Part shown: positions 1 to 9,990 of the stretch, piece by piece
How the letters are laid out: every line of letters starts with the position of its first letter
How positions within the stretch are numbered: the first letter of the stretch is position 1
Assembly (NCBI GenBank): GCA_001579985.1
Contig: LRSR01012599.1
Coordinates: 1 to 21,844, forward strand
Length of the DNA stretch: 21,844 nucleotides
Reading direction: 5' to 3'
Origin: Hypsibius dujardini
Lineage: Eukaryota > Tardigrada > Eutardigrada > Parachela > Hypsibiidae
Translations under genes and position numbers: made by a program
The notes under the pieces: generated by a model
Told to the model about the DNA's origin: nothing
Databases searched by the model: none
Seen by the model: only the letters and a program-made list of their open reading frames with translations

Positions 1-3000
1 GGTCGCCACAATTTGCTCCTCCGAGTCATCGGGGAACCCGCGGGTCGTGGTGGGAGTTCCGAGTCCTCCGTTGACCAGCTGAGCGTAGAGCTTGTTGAAG
101 GTCTCTCGGTAGGCGGAGAGGGTCATGGGTGTGGTGAAACTGCCGGCGAGAGCGTCGCTCGACGGAAGAGGTAGAGCATCCGTCGTTGGAGGAGGAGGCT
201 GGTAGTTGGCTATGGAAACAGTTAGGGCGTTTGCAGTGGTGGTGGTGACGGGTCGACGGACGCGGTAAGGTCGTGACGGACGATGGGTAAAGACCAGAAG
301 ACTTCCGACGGTCGACATCGTTCGAGCGGTGCTCGTTGTGAGCTCTGGGGTCGTTCGGACGGCAGTAGGCAAGGTTGACAAAGTCGTGGGAGAGGGTGGC
401 AAGGTGGTTAACGGTGTGGTTGACGGAGTCGTGGGAGAGGGTGGCAAGGTGGTTGACGGTGTGGTTGTGGCTGGAGTGGTTGTTGTTTCTGTTACGGGGC
501 TTGTGGGATCGCTTGAGCTGGAATCCGATGTGGAGAACCAACTGTTGGGTGTCGTGTTGGACTGAATGTTGCCTCTTACTTTCGATGCGGTTGACCTGCT
601 GCACGGATCCTTGACCGGAGGCTCTACACACTGGCCAGAGTTGACGTCAAGGTACAGGGTCTCGCAGTAAATCTGAAATCAAGGCACACGACTTGATAAA
701 AGTCTGGATATAGGATGGACCTTTGGTGGTCCTAAACAGTCGGACTACTACACAAAGGGAGAGTCAAACAGGCGGACACAACATCCAGCAGACGGGTAGT
801 CGATTGGATGAACTGCCAGACGGACGGACGGACGGACGGACAGTAAGGCGAACGGATACGGATACCAAGAGACGTTCAAATATAGCAATTATCGGACCGA
901 TTGACGGTCAAACTAACGAGTGGCCAAGTAACTAGACTCCTAACAGATAGATGGTAAAAAAGATAGGCGGTTAAATTAACTGACTAACGTTAGGACCGAC
1001 GGGTAATGGTTAACGGTTAATGAACGGTTCCAATTGTGAGTCGGACTTTGCGGCCAACTGTAAGCGAAGTTGTACGTGACTATTGTGACTTACTTCCTGA
1101 AGGTGAAATTTGCCCTTCTCTTTCTCAATGCAGCTGTAATAGTAACCACACGTCTGCAGTCGGTAAATCCGCTGTGTCGTACACACCAATGCCGCCGAGC
1201 CGGATGAGTCGGCATCCTGGCCGGCCATCTGCCAGACTTGTGGGAGAATTTTGATTGGCAATCGATTCATAACGACCTTTGCCGTCGTCGTCGTCGGCCA
1301 CTGCTCATCACTGCTGCCGGACATGCCGTCCTGGAATGACCCGCTTGAACCGCTGCTGACGTTGGCCACCGTTGGAGCGGGAACACCTGCGCCAAAGTCA
1401 AGGCCGGCCATCTGCTGCAGCGAGGTACAAGTCGGACTGGAGATGGCCGCCGTGCAGGCCGAGTACTTGCCGTCAAAGACGAAACCGTCGTCGCATCGGT
1501 AGTGGAGCATGACAAAACTGTTGGGCTCCGGGGTTAATTGGAGACATCTAAGGAAGCGAGTCGCGAAGAAAACACGTTTTCAAAACGGCATTCCTCGCAG
1601 ATATATAGATAGCTTAAGACATTATAATTAGGGTCGAGGACTTTAATAATAATGTAAAGGCATGTAATTAAGACAACTTTGAGGCATGGATTTTCAATAT
1701 ACAGTAGTCAAATTTTCCAATATAAATCAGCTTGAAATTTAAGATGAATTTCAATTAAATTGGGCTGCTAATTTGGATCAAATCTAAAGGGACTTTTTGG
1801 GCAAAATATACTTAAGCAAAATGGTAACTTGCAAATAAATGATAAATTAAAAGTGCATTTGTTTCGGGTTTACCTGTAAAAACGTTGGCAGTTCTGGTCG
1901 GACGGATAAAGAAAGTACCCAGACCGGAAACAGACCGGTGTCCGAGCCTTCATTTTAAAGGGGCCTCCCCAGATGGCCGTTGCAAAGGAAGCCACCGTAC
2001 TGCTGAACGGAGGCGCCACACTGCTACTGGAAAATTGCACTGAACTAGGACCACCGTTAAACCTATTCCCCACTACTTCCACCTGAGTAGCTGATGTGAG
2101 AACTGGCCTCTCTGACGTTGTCGGGACTCCGGGCGCGTCCGTGTCTGTCGACGGCAAAGTCCACGTTGCCACCGTCGCCGTCGAGCTTGGCTGCTCCTCC
2201 GTCACTGATGTCGTCGTTGATATTGTGATGGGCGTTGTCGGCGACATCGTCAAGGTCTCCGAGACGCCAGCCAGGTTGATAGCCGTCGCAGTGGATGACG
2301 GAATTAATGACGCCAAAGACACGTCACTCAACTGCGATGCGGACGGTTCATCGGGGCATGGACTGCTGTCTAACGGTCGAACGCATGCCGTCACCGTCAC
2401 ATCGAACACCATCCCCTTTCCGCACTCGAATTCGTACGATACCCATACACCGGACTGCGGTTCCGGACGGAGGAGCCACTGGCATCGACGGAAACGGTGG
2501 CAGGAGATCTGGGTGAAACCGGCTTCCTGGCATGGCTGTGAGGGTTCGCCGGCCGTTCCGGTACTTTCTTGACTGGTGACGGTGAGGAAGTTGGGCAGGT
2601 CTTGCACGACGAAACTGGTTGCACTGCCGGGATTGCTGGCCACGTAGAGGGACGGTTCGGAAGATGCGGCAGTCAGACAGTTTAAATTGCTGGTTGAAGG
2701 GTCTATGCACTGCTTTTTGATGGGCGAGAAGACGAGCGACGGAGGACATTCATGCACCGAGACGAAAAAGTGCAGTGGCCCGCTCAAATACCGGCAGATC
2801 ATAAACCTGGAACAAGAAAAACATGGCGTGACTATTTCATGGTCAGCGAAGAAGGCTAAAAAAGGCGATGGATGGACGGATAGACGGACGGACAAAAGTA
2901 AGGTAGATCAAATGATAGACAGACCTACAACAAATAGGGAAGACGGTGGAACACCTGGGTGCTTGGAGCAACAGGCACACTGCGGTACCGAAGGTATGGT

Positions 3001-5246
3001 GAAAGCTTGAGGGACAGAGGGACGGATGGCAAACGGATGAACCACGAGTGAAATTAGGACGAAATGTCACACGGACAGACGGATGGACAAACAGACGGAC
3101 GGAGGTATGAACAGACGAACGAAAGTGAATACCTTGTGCTACAGGATGTGGCAAATGGCAACGGAAAGATTCCCTCCTTCAGACACAGATCCGTTTTCCC
3201 TTCACCGAGTTGACTGATGTTACTTGTCCCAGCAATTTCATTCGAAATTGGTCTTCCGACCATGGAAGTATTAGATGAGGTATTGGCCACAGGGTAACCT
3301 CCATCATCGCCACTGGCCGAGCTACCCAATGACGCAATGATGCGGTCAGTCTGAACGGACGGCGGTTCGGAAGCCACACAATCCGCTGTGGGATTATACT
3401 GACATGTCCCGTTATCGAAGACCGTATGCGGAGGACACTGGAATCGGAAGAGCAAAAAGCTCGGCAGCCAGACATACTTCTCGCATTTGTAAAAGACACA
3501 TGGGCTGGAACTAGGGAAGGAGCCCACGGTTTCGCATTTGAATTCCGACCCGTCCACCACCAAGACCCCAGTAGCTGTCAAGTATGGCGGTGGTCGAAGG
3601 AACTGCTTCAAATTCCCGCTGCTTTCCGAAGTACCTGCCGTTAATTTTAGGTGGAATAAAATGTTAAAACATTTCCAGTACATTAGTTTTATTGTTAAAC
3701 TCTAATTAAATATTAAATAATTAGAATTTTCAGTTACCGACAAAAAATTATATTGAAATTTATTCCATTAATACATTAATAAGTTACCTGTAACCGTGTC
3801 TTGTGTCATGCTAGTTGTTGCCGGGTTTGCCGTCGTAGTGGGATAGACGGTCAGTGCACTGTCAAGTACAGTAGTTTTCCTGGGTTGATTGGACTTTGTC
3901 GTCGGGCTTGTTAGCCAAATCGTCGCCAGAGTCGGTATCACCTTGAGCGACGGGCTCGAGGGACGCGTCGGTAAAGGTGGGGCGGCACTCGCTGGTGAAT
4001 CGATCGTAATCTGCAGGTCTTCGCTCGTATCGAGAACGTTGCAGGAGGACGTCTCACTGGCCCATGTACAGGCATGGGTCGCCTCGTCAAAAAACAGTCC
4101 GGTGGGACAGGAAAATCGTTCAACTTTGACTGATGTTTGTGTTCTTGAGCATCGAAAAAAGCGCCGACAGTTGACGGGACTTCGAAACAACCCTGCCTGT
4201 GTGTCGTTCCGGCAGCGTTCAGTTTCCCAGTTGCGAACGTAGTCACTGATGTTAGTACTCGAAGTTGGACTGTCGAATACAGTTTTGCTGTTGGTGGGCG
4301 TAGAGCTCTCCATTTGCTCCTCACCCAACGATTTAACGCATGCCGCAACTGTGGGTTCGTATAAAAGGCCGACTTCGCAGGAGAACAGGTAGATCTGAGA
4401 AGGATCAAACGAGGACTCCAATGTTCAATTCACTCAGGCAAGCGGCAGGGTAGTGCCAAATCATTTCAGCAGGTAAAGAGACATACAGACACACACACAG
4501 ACAGGCACACAGACATACACACAGACACACAGACCACACGCACACAGACACACAGACACACAGACAGGCACACAGACACACAGACCGCACGCACACAGAC
4601 ACACAGACACACATACGGACAGTTAAGTTGAAAAGCACATAGATACAAGTTCAAGGTCTGGTCATACCATAAAAGTGCTGTTGAGATGAAGCGCGACGCA
4701 TCGGTAGAACTTTGTGGAATTAGTGGGATGCGGGAAGAAGCCAGATGTTTTGCAGGTCAAGCCGGACAGCTCTGAGACATACGAACCCGGCCGGTTGCTG
4801 TTCATTTTTATACGTTTGGATGTTCCAGATTTGACAATCTCCGGAAACTGTGAACTCATGGTAGTGGAAATTGTTATGGTAGTCGGTTGAACGGTGCAGC
4901 GACTTTGGTCTCCAGGTTGGCACCTGGCCACAGTCGCCACAAAAACCTGCCCTCCAGGGCATCGGTAATGTTCCACTAGGACGGAACGGTCGTCCGTCCG
5001 GCGACACGTAACATATTCGGTGCAAGAGTTCTCCAGACGCCATGTGCCGGATTTTCGGCACAGGGACAGAATCGGATCTGTCGCGGCGCTTATTTCCTGG
5101 ACCGGAAAACGCTGTCGGGAAAGGAGGAAGGTTGCGTTTGCCGATTGGCTTTGGCACACATTTATCCGTTGAGTAATGAGTATGCACAAAAGTGCAAGAA
5201 AATTGGCGAAAAATTTGCCTCCAAAAGGTTGCTTTTTGGAAGACAT
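1..5246 (-). CDS. Secreted protein with eight CBM14 chitin-binding domains, 3' end outside window
   Basis: Predicted secreted chitin-binding, mucin-like protein of a cuticle or peritrophic-type matrix. Exons (minus): 5246-4668, 4394-3788, 3634-3133, 2806-1874, 1517-1094, and 672 to the window edge. Phases agree at all five junctions (0, 1, 2, 2, 0), giving 1239 codons so far. The start is the Met at 5246, followed by a basic stretch and a hydrophobic run (FFANFLALLCILIT), a likely signal peptide. CBM14 modules (six-Cys pattern with FYRC-like and Gly-Phe-Phe-Asp-like motifs) lie at about residues 63-117, 165-212, 254-311, 429-481, 546-606, 655-713, 855-904 and 986-1039. Module 7 has Ser where the FYRC Cys is expected. 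Linkers are Ser/Thr/Pro-rich, the last reaching the window edge still open. Modules 2, 5, 7 and 8 are interrupted by introns and become complete only after splicing. The family match is clear; tissue and exact role are inferred. Confidence 0.88.
376..465 (-). repeat. Tandem 45-bp duplication in the Ser/Thr/Pro linker
   Basis: Two adjacent 45-bp copies (376-420 and 421-465) differ at only three positions. Each encodes 15 residues containing TTLPPSPTT, inside the mucin-like tail of the CBM14 protein. Being a multiple of three, the duplication keeps the frame. Such linkers are commonly O-glycosylated and vary in length by unit gain or loss; that part is inference. Confidence 0.85.
819..840. repeat. 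GACG tetranucleotide repeat in intron 5 of the CBM14 gene
   Basis: A short perfect run of GACG units lies inside the intron between 1094 and 672. Degenerate forms of the same unit (GACG, GACA, GATG) recur in intron 3 at about 2870-2895 and 3000-3120. Confidence 0.8.
2866..3122. repeat. Degenerate GACG/GACA-rich intron sequence
   Basis: Intron 3 of the CBM14 gene (2807-3132) holds clustered imperfect GACG, GACA and GATG units at about 2866-2895 and 3000-3122. The unit resembles the purer run at 819-840. It does not disturb the exon frame on either side. Confidence 0.6.
4476..4618. repeat. CACAGA-type microsatellite in intron 1 of the CBM14 gene
   Basis: About 140 bp of ACACAGAC and CAGGCACACAGA units fill the middle of the intron between exon 1 (donor after 4668) and exon 2 (acceptor before 4394). 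Long reading frames across it on the minus strand, rich in Cys and Val, are products of the repeat and not genes. Confidence 0.85.
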
Positions 5247-5272
5247 TTTTGTGTTGATTTTACGGCCTAACT

Positions 5273-5278
5273 AACTGA
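5273..5278 (-). promoter_or_regulatory. Possible initiator (TCAGTT) upstream of the CBM14 gene
   Basis: TCAGTT on the minus strand lies 27 bp upstream of the Met at 5246 and matches the arthropod initiator consensus TCAGT. A six-base match is weak, and no convincing TATA box sits about 30 bp further up. Confidence 0.15.
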
Positions 5279-6122
5279 AGTGCACATTGGAATATTTATT
5301 TGTCTTTCCTTTTCGCTGAAGGTATTGTCGGTCATTGTGAAAAGGCGGTGGAGTAAGACGGCGTCAGATGGACGCGCTTCCAAGACGGCGGGCGGCAGGG
5401 CGTGTGTTAGTCGTATGTCGCTCTGTCACGCGTGCTTGGCGGATCTAATTGTCACGTTCCGCTCCTAAAACTTGACTTCCAACTGAGTAATATGCCTGTA
5501 GGTCATTGGGCTATGAGATGATCGTCCAACAAACAACCAAAAACTTCAACAGCTAACACTTGTATAGCCTTATACACACTTTTTTTTAATGCCTATGTGC
5601 CTAAGTTAAAGCCACCCTTTAAGCTTTGGCCCAGCAAAAGAGGGGGATCCAAACTCGAGCCAACTCCAGCTACCGCGTGCTGCTGCTTTTCAACGATTCA
5701 TTGATTACTGACTGAACTCTCCCAACCATCAGAGAACGGAACGGAGTAAAATTAGAAAAAATATAATAACATACAAAATCTAACTTTAGTTGACGTAACA
5801 GGTCGTGGCTTACTATTACTTACCTTTTTAATGAGGTTGATTTTGAGTCATTTTCAACTGTCCCCTAAAAGTAATTGAGTTATTTAATTAGGGAAAATTG
5901 AAGATTAATTGGCAATGGAGAAAGAAAGGTGTTATACGGTGATGTAATCCTTGGATATGCGATTTCATTTGTCAAGTGATGCGAACGGGAGTTGCTCGTA
6001 CGTTGCCGAGTACCCTTGATTTCTATGTCTGACCGTGAAGGACGCGTACCCACACAAGCCTTTTTTCACCTTTCTTTTCCTTCGATCAAAGCCCTGAGAA
6101 GAAATATGGCCGTACAAGACCA
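5279..6122. other. Intergenic, no supported gene
   Basis: This stretch upstream of the CBM14 gene is mostly AT-rich. A GC-richer piece at 5340-5460 may belong to the promoter region. I see no exon with good splice sites, no RNA gene and no clear repeat. A 34-codon frame starting at 6026 (plus) does not join in phase to the exon at 6336. Confidence 0.4.
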
Positions 6123-6266
6123 TTAATTTCGCGACAGTTTGCTCATCTTCTGCGATTTCCGTGGAGGAGACCGGGTAATGCCATGTGGCCGCACCTTGGC
6201 AATTCCTTTCTTCAATTGATCTTCGTCCGTATCAGGCTCAGCTCTCCCTCTCTCAGCAGTTTTCAT
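6123..6266 (-). CDS. Small basic/acidic ORF, 47 aa, unidentified
   Basis: ATG at 6266 to TAA at 6123. The protein has an acidic segment (EPDTDEDQ) followed by a basic tail (RSPPRKSQKMSKLSRN). The composition looks protein-like and lacks the low-complexity bias of nearby junk frames. The sequence TTTTTAAG before the ATG could be a weak splice acceptor, so this might be a terminal exon. I do not recognise a family. It does not overlap the plus-strand exon that starts at 6336. Confidence 0.25.
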   Translation of the reverse strand: MKTAERGRAEPDTDEDQLKKGIAKVRPHGITRSPPRKSQKMSKLSRN

Positions 6267-6335
6267 TCTTAAAAATTTTAGTTTCTCCGTGCTTTCACTT
6301 TTCGTTAAATTGAATTTTTGTAGTTTTTCATTTAG

Positions 6336-6591
6336 GCCCTTGATTGAGCATGTTTTCAACCTTTACGGGATAGCTGGCATTGTTGTGATCATTTATGCGG
6401 TCATCTTACATTGTACCGCGGGGCTTGGACCGTTACACTTTGCGACCATTTCCATGGGACCGAAGGTGACACTGGGCGGTAGCAATCCGACTACCATGGA
6501 GCCAATTTACGACCACGTCCTGGGGAAGCTGGCGCCCAACTATCCGGCCCTCTTCCGTGCCTATTACTCAGACCAAACGGCCCTGTTTTAG
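6336..6591 (+). CDS. Terminal exon of an unidentified membrane protein
   Basis: An 84-residue open frame ends at TAG (6589-6591). It has no usable Met near its start and is preceded by a pyrimidine-rich stretch ending TTTCATTTAG, so it reads as a last exon entered with one base of a split codon. A hydrophobic segment (YGIAGIVVIIYAVILHC) makes one likely transmembrane helix. It is followed by a conserved-looking tail with GPKVTLGG, DHVLGKLAPNYP and YYSDQTALF at the C-terminus. I found no upstream exon ending in the required phase within 5300-6330. Family unknown; it may be a gene fragment. Confidence 0.4.
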
Positions 6592-7253
6592 TTGGGTCTG
6601 CAACATTGTAGGACGAGAGGCAGACCTTTATCACCAAGGAGTCTGCAGTAGCTTCGGCTAACCCATTATCCCACCTTCTCAGTTATTTTGGTGTATTTTT
6701 CCCTTAATCCACAATTCGACCGCTGTTCTTGTTTGATCGTAGTGCCGTATGCGATAGCTTACTTCCCGGTCGCTGATATGACCAGGGGTAAATAATATAA
6801 GGCACCCTATACAAACCTACAGTATGTATACTGCTACGTTTCAAAATTCAATACACAACTATCAAATAATTTCTCGCGAATATGATGATGGAACAAAATA
6901 CTAAACAACGTTATCAGGGCATACTTTTACATTTCTTCCTTCTGTCCATTGACATTTATTTTTATTTATACCCGTGCAGTACATCGTACGCTTATTTGTG
7001 TAATTAATAACATCCTTCTAGACTATATATATGTACTAATACCCGCTTTACTTACTATACAACGTCCTTTATTATCTATTTTACCAATTTCTTTATAGCG
7101 CATCCACTTTTGGAGTTTTTTCACGTCCATCTCAATCTCTACTTTACTCTTTATAAACGTAATGCATTTTGTTTAAGAAGTGTCAATAAAATTGGGGTTG
7201 TTAAACGCGGCTCCTTTAAGATTATCTGTTACGGTGTGAAAAATAACACTACC
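6592..7253. other. AT-rich stretch, possible 3' region of the exon at 6336
   Basis: No coding signal is visible. AATAAA at 7185-7190 (plus) is a possible polyadenylation signal, about 600 bp after the stop at 6591. A short TATATATA run lies near 7025. Confidence 0.35.
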
Positions 7254-7580
7254 CTACTCCATGAATGAATGAACAAAGATAGGGTAATCATTTCTCGCTG
7301 GTGGATGTTTGATTAAGTGAGTTAACTCATTTTCAAAGCGATTGAATTTTTTTATCATCCTAATGAGAAGAGGTGATGCTATTAACATATCATGAATGGT
7401 TGGTTCACATTCAAACGACGAAGAGAAGCACGGTGGCAAGTTGCAGCGTACCATCTCATTAATTCCAGGCTTAAATATATTGCTTCTCCTTCGGTGATCT
7501 TTTTGGGAAGCCAAGCAAAGGAGACCGTTCCCCTTGTTGAACGCCGATGGATCAGCTTCTACCGCCCCAAACATTTCCAT
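7254..7580 (-). CDS. Unassigned ORF, 108 codons, doubtful
   Basis: ATG-initiated frame encoding, among others, FECEPTIHDMLIASPLLIRM. No domain is recognised, no splice context is clear, and the plus strand carries a 65-codon frame over the same bases. It may be a decayed mobile-element fragment or chance. Confidence 0.15.
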   Translation of the reverse strand: MEMFGAVEADPSAFNKGNGLLCLASQKDHRRRSNIFKPGINEMVRCNLPPCFSSSFECEPTIHDMLIASPLLIRMIKKFNRFENELTHLIKHPPARNDYPIFVHSFME

Positions 7581-7589
7581 GCTACTTGA

Positions 7590-8600
7590 TCGGAGGAGGG
7601 CTATATTGAGAGTAGGACGGGCTAGATATTTATTTGCAGCAACAACTTGTCAAAGCTTCATCAGGTTGTTAAGCGGCCATTGTGTGTTTTGACTCTATTT
7701 TGCCATGTACTTATAATTTTTATCACATTGTACAGGCTATTTGAAAAAGGGCATGTAAACGGGATAAAAGTGAAAGATGAGATGAGCGAAAATGTTAATA
7801 TCATGGTGTCGTCCTGTCAAGTCGCCGCTTTATAGGTGCCGACCGCTATCCGAGGCAGATTTTCCTACATCCCCAGGCCACACCATTTCCGTTGTTAGAT
7901 TCTCATTGAAGACTGTTTTCCGACAGCTATGACATTTGCCCACTGACAAGATTACTACAACAACCAGGTCACCTTAAAGGTGCTGATTATTTTTTTCAGC
8001 ATTGAATCAAAACCCTCACTTAACTTCTATAATCGGGTGTCTTGAAAGGATCTACCGAATAATTGCTTGAGTCATGGAGGGAGCAGATCCGCCAGCTAAC
8101 CGAGAAGGTTCATTCACGTACACTGAAAGTTTTTGTTGCCAACATCCAGTCCGGCTACAAAGATCCAGTGGGTCTGCTGTCACAGGAACCCAGCATTTCA
8201 TTACAGTACTTTACATAAAGATAAGTCATCTTATATAGTCATCCTATAAACTTATTCTCTGCAGATCGCACGACGGAATCTTCCATTCTTTCTTTTGTAC
8301 TCTACATTAATGTCTAATTTAAAGTGGAAAGACGTATTGCTCTAATAGCAACCTTCTTTTCCGTCGCAGATATTGCCAGAGATAAGGCAACTTTTCACGG
8401 CACCATGCAAAATATTATTGGTCAGACCAAAGGAACAGACTGAAATAATTCAAATTCAAATTATTCTCCATGTAGTTGTAATAATCTCTATTTATATTAC
8501 ATCCTAACATAAATAAAATCTATTTATTGTTTTCACTTGCAAATTTCGAAAGTACTTTGAAAGCATTGTATAATGGTCATTTGTGTAGGAGGGGGGTTAT
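7590..8600 (+). other. Low-coding region with weak exon-like fragments
   Basis: Two plus-strand stretches look faintly exonic. One, at about 8062-8215, encodes WREQIRQLTEKVHSRTLKVF and GYKDPVGLLSQEPS before a stop. The other, after the acceptor-like TTCTTTTCCGTCGCAG (ending 8370), encodes ARDKATFHGTMQNIIGQTKG and stops at 8443. AATAAA follows at 8512-8517. I could not join the two in phase with a good donor, nor identify a family. Confidence 0.2.
8512..8517 (+). terminator. Possible polyadenylation signal AATAAA
   Basis: AATAAA on the plus strand, 70 bp after the putative stop at 8443. An AATAAA on the minus strand overlaps the next bases (near 8522). It is only meaningful if the upstream exon-like stretch is real. 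Confidence 0.2.
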
Positions 8601-8608
8601 AATGTTTG

Positions 8609-8785
8609 ACAATCTTGTCATTAACTCGTCCAAAGGTCTTGGATGAAATTCGCTTGAGTCATCCGGGCGAGGTTGAGCGCATTTCCGGACGAGACCTTGG
8701 GAGAATGTTCTACAACCGCATCTTCCTGTCCTCTCTGACCAAGACAAAAGTCGCCATAAACGAGCAAGGTGATCGTCGAGTCTGA
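8609..8785 (+). pseudogene. Fragment resembling the ligand-binding region of a receptor guanylyl cyclase or ANF-type receptor
   Basis: A plus-strand frame reads SGRDLGRMFYNRIF, then SSLTKTKVAINEQGDR, and hits TGA at 8783. This spacing (G-R-x-hydrophobic...MFNRTF...LTGxVxIDxNGDR) recalls the segment ahead of the D-Y/F-S motif in the extracellular domain of natriuretic-peptide-type receptors. The expected continuation after GDR is missing, so it is either a fragment or a misjudged exon end. The similarity rests on about 30 residues recognised by eye. Opposite-strand frames here are treated as shadows. Confidence 0.25.
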
Positions 8786-8944
8786 TAGAGTGTACAATGC
8801 ACAGTATCTTTGTTTTATTTGAACCAACTAATTTCCGATTCCGATGTTGGTGCGAACTGAAGGGCAGGACAGTATTGGGCCTAACAACCAAGTCCCCAAG
8901 CCAGTTGGAGGCGTCGCGTCTCTTAGTCACTGTTATTGCTCTCG

Positions 8945-8952
8945 GTGTTACC
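8945..8952 (+). repeat. Left 8-bp target-site duplication
   Basis: GTGTTACC immediately before the hAT-like element; identical to 9421-9428. Confidence 0.9.
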
Positions 8953-9420
8953 TAGTGATGGCATCAAATGTCAAATCTCAAATTCAAATCAAATCAAATC
9001 AAATCAAATCAAATTGAGGTTCGTTTTGATTTGAAATTCATCTGATTTGATTTTGAAATTCATTTGATTTTGATTTAATTTTCAGCATTTTTCGACCAAT
9101 TTTTGGCTTAAAAACGGCTCAACCTCGATCTTTTTGCAAAATTTGAGTAATTTTCCAAATTTCTTAATTCAGAATGTCCATAATAGTTCATGTTGTAAAG
9201 TTTACGTTTTAAACGTTCCTCATTCAGAATGTTCATAAAAACTCTCGAGCTATTTGGAGTCATTCCGTCCCCGCAACCCGATGAGCCTGATGACGCAATC
9301 TTTTCCATTTCTGACATTGCCTAAAATGTAACTGGGAATTCTGCCACGCATTTATTAACCTAATTTAAATCAAATCAAATCAAATCAAATCGGTCATTTT
9401 GTCATTTGATGCCATCCCTA
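8953..9420. mobile_element. Non-autonomous hAT-type element, 468 bp
   Basis: The ends are inverted: TAGTGATGGCATCAAATG on the left and, read inward from the right, TAGGGATGGCATCAAATG. This matches the YAGGGATGGCA style of hAT terminal repeats. A perfect 8-bp duplication (GTGTTACC) flanks it, the length made by hAT transposases. Subterminal runs of CAAAT/AAATC pentamers, 4-5 copies at each end in opposite orientation, are typical of subterminal transposase-binding repeats. The interior has only a 69-codon minus-strand frame (9317-9108), with no catalytic residues, so the element cannot move on its own. Its high end symmetry and exact duplication suggest a fairly recent insertion. Confidence 0.92.
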
Positions 9421-9428
9421 GTGTTACC
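9421..9428 (+). repeat. Right 8-bp target-site duplication
   Basis: GTGTTACC directly after the hAT-like element; the exact partner of 8945-8952. Confidence 0.9.
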
Positions 9429-9714
9429 GGAGCAGTCATCCTTCTCATACTCGCAACCACTTGGCTAATTGAGTACCTTCTAGGGAGTGGGAGTGTAAAT
9501 AAAAAGAGCATTTAGATAAATCTACTTTACGAAAGTTGAAGAAACTCCGGTGCGGAGTAATTTAATTTGAAATGCATTACTACATTATTTCTTTGACTGT
9601 TGGTCGTAGAGTATTTAATGTAGCCATAATCGATCCTCCCCGACGGATTTGCATTAATGAAAAATTAATTGTAGGATACATGTGCAATCAGGCGTGACCC
9701 ATGAGGGTTTATTA

Positions 9715-9990
9715 TTACATTATTACATTGACTTTTAGGTCATCCAAGAGAAAAAGATTGCACTGGTAAAAAGTCGCTTGTGTTATATCGTTTAGATTGA
9801 GACGACAACGACATGAACGCTTTAACACGACTGCTGGCAACTCGTCCAGGAAAACCTCATAAATGCAGCCACGCCTAAGTATAGTAGTTCTTCCCAGGAT
9901 ATTGTCTCTTTCGATCAACACCAATGGATGGATCGCTTTCCACTGCCACCTAGGGGGCGTGGCTCGTGAGGTAGCAACAATGAGGACCAC
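9715..9990 (-). CDS. Unassigned ORF, 91 codons, possible exon
   Basis: A minus-strand frame, open from about 9992 (GTG or split codon) to TAA at 9715, with balanced codon use. It includes HPLVLIERDNILGRTTILRR and VLKRSCRCRLNLND. AACTCGCAAG upstream could be an acceptor. No family is recognised and no neighbouring exon was found, so coding status is unproven. Confidence 0.2.
   Translation of the reverse strand: MVLIVATSRATPPRWQWKAIHPLVLIERDNILGRTTILRRGCIYEVFLDELPAVVLKRSCRCRLNLNDITQATFYQCNLFLLDDLKVNVIM

Noticed and set aside
26-631. Minus-strand frame of 201 codons rich in His, Asn and Arg
   Set aside because: It lies in a different frame from the CBM14 gene's last visible exon (672 to 1), which continues the eighth CBM14 module and a Thr/Pro linker in phase.
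2096-2572. 158-codon plus-strand frame
   Set aside because: Antisense shadow of CBM14 exon 4, which encodes modules 5 (end), 6 and 7 (start).
4405-4654. Cys/Val-rich minus-strand frames
   Set aside because: Direct translation of the CACAGA microsatellite in intron 1.
8577-8930. 117-codon minus-strand frame
   Set aside because: No motif, and the plus strand reads more like a protein fragment over the same bases; no splice context.
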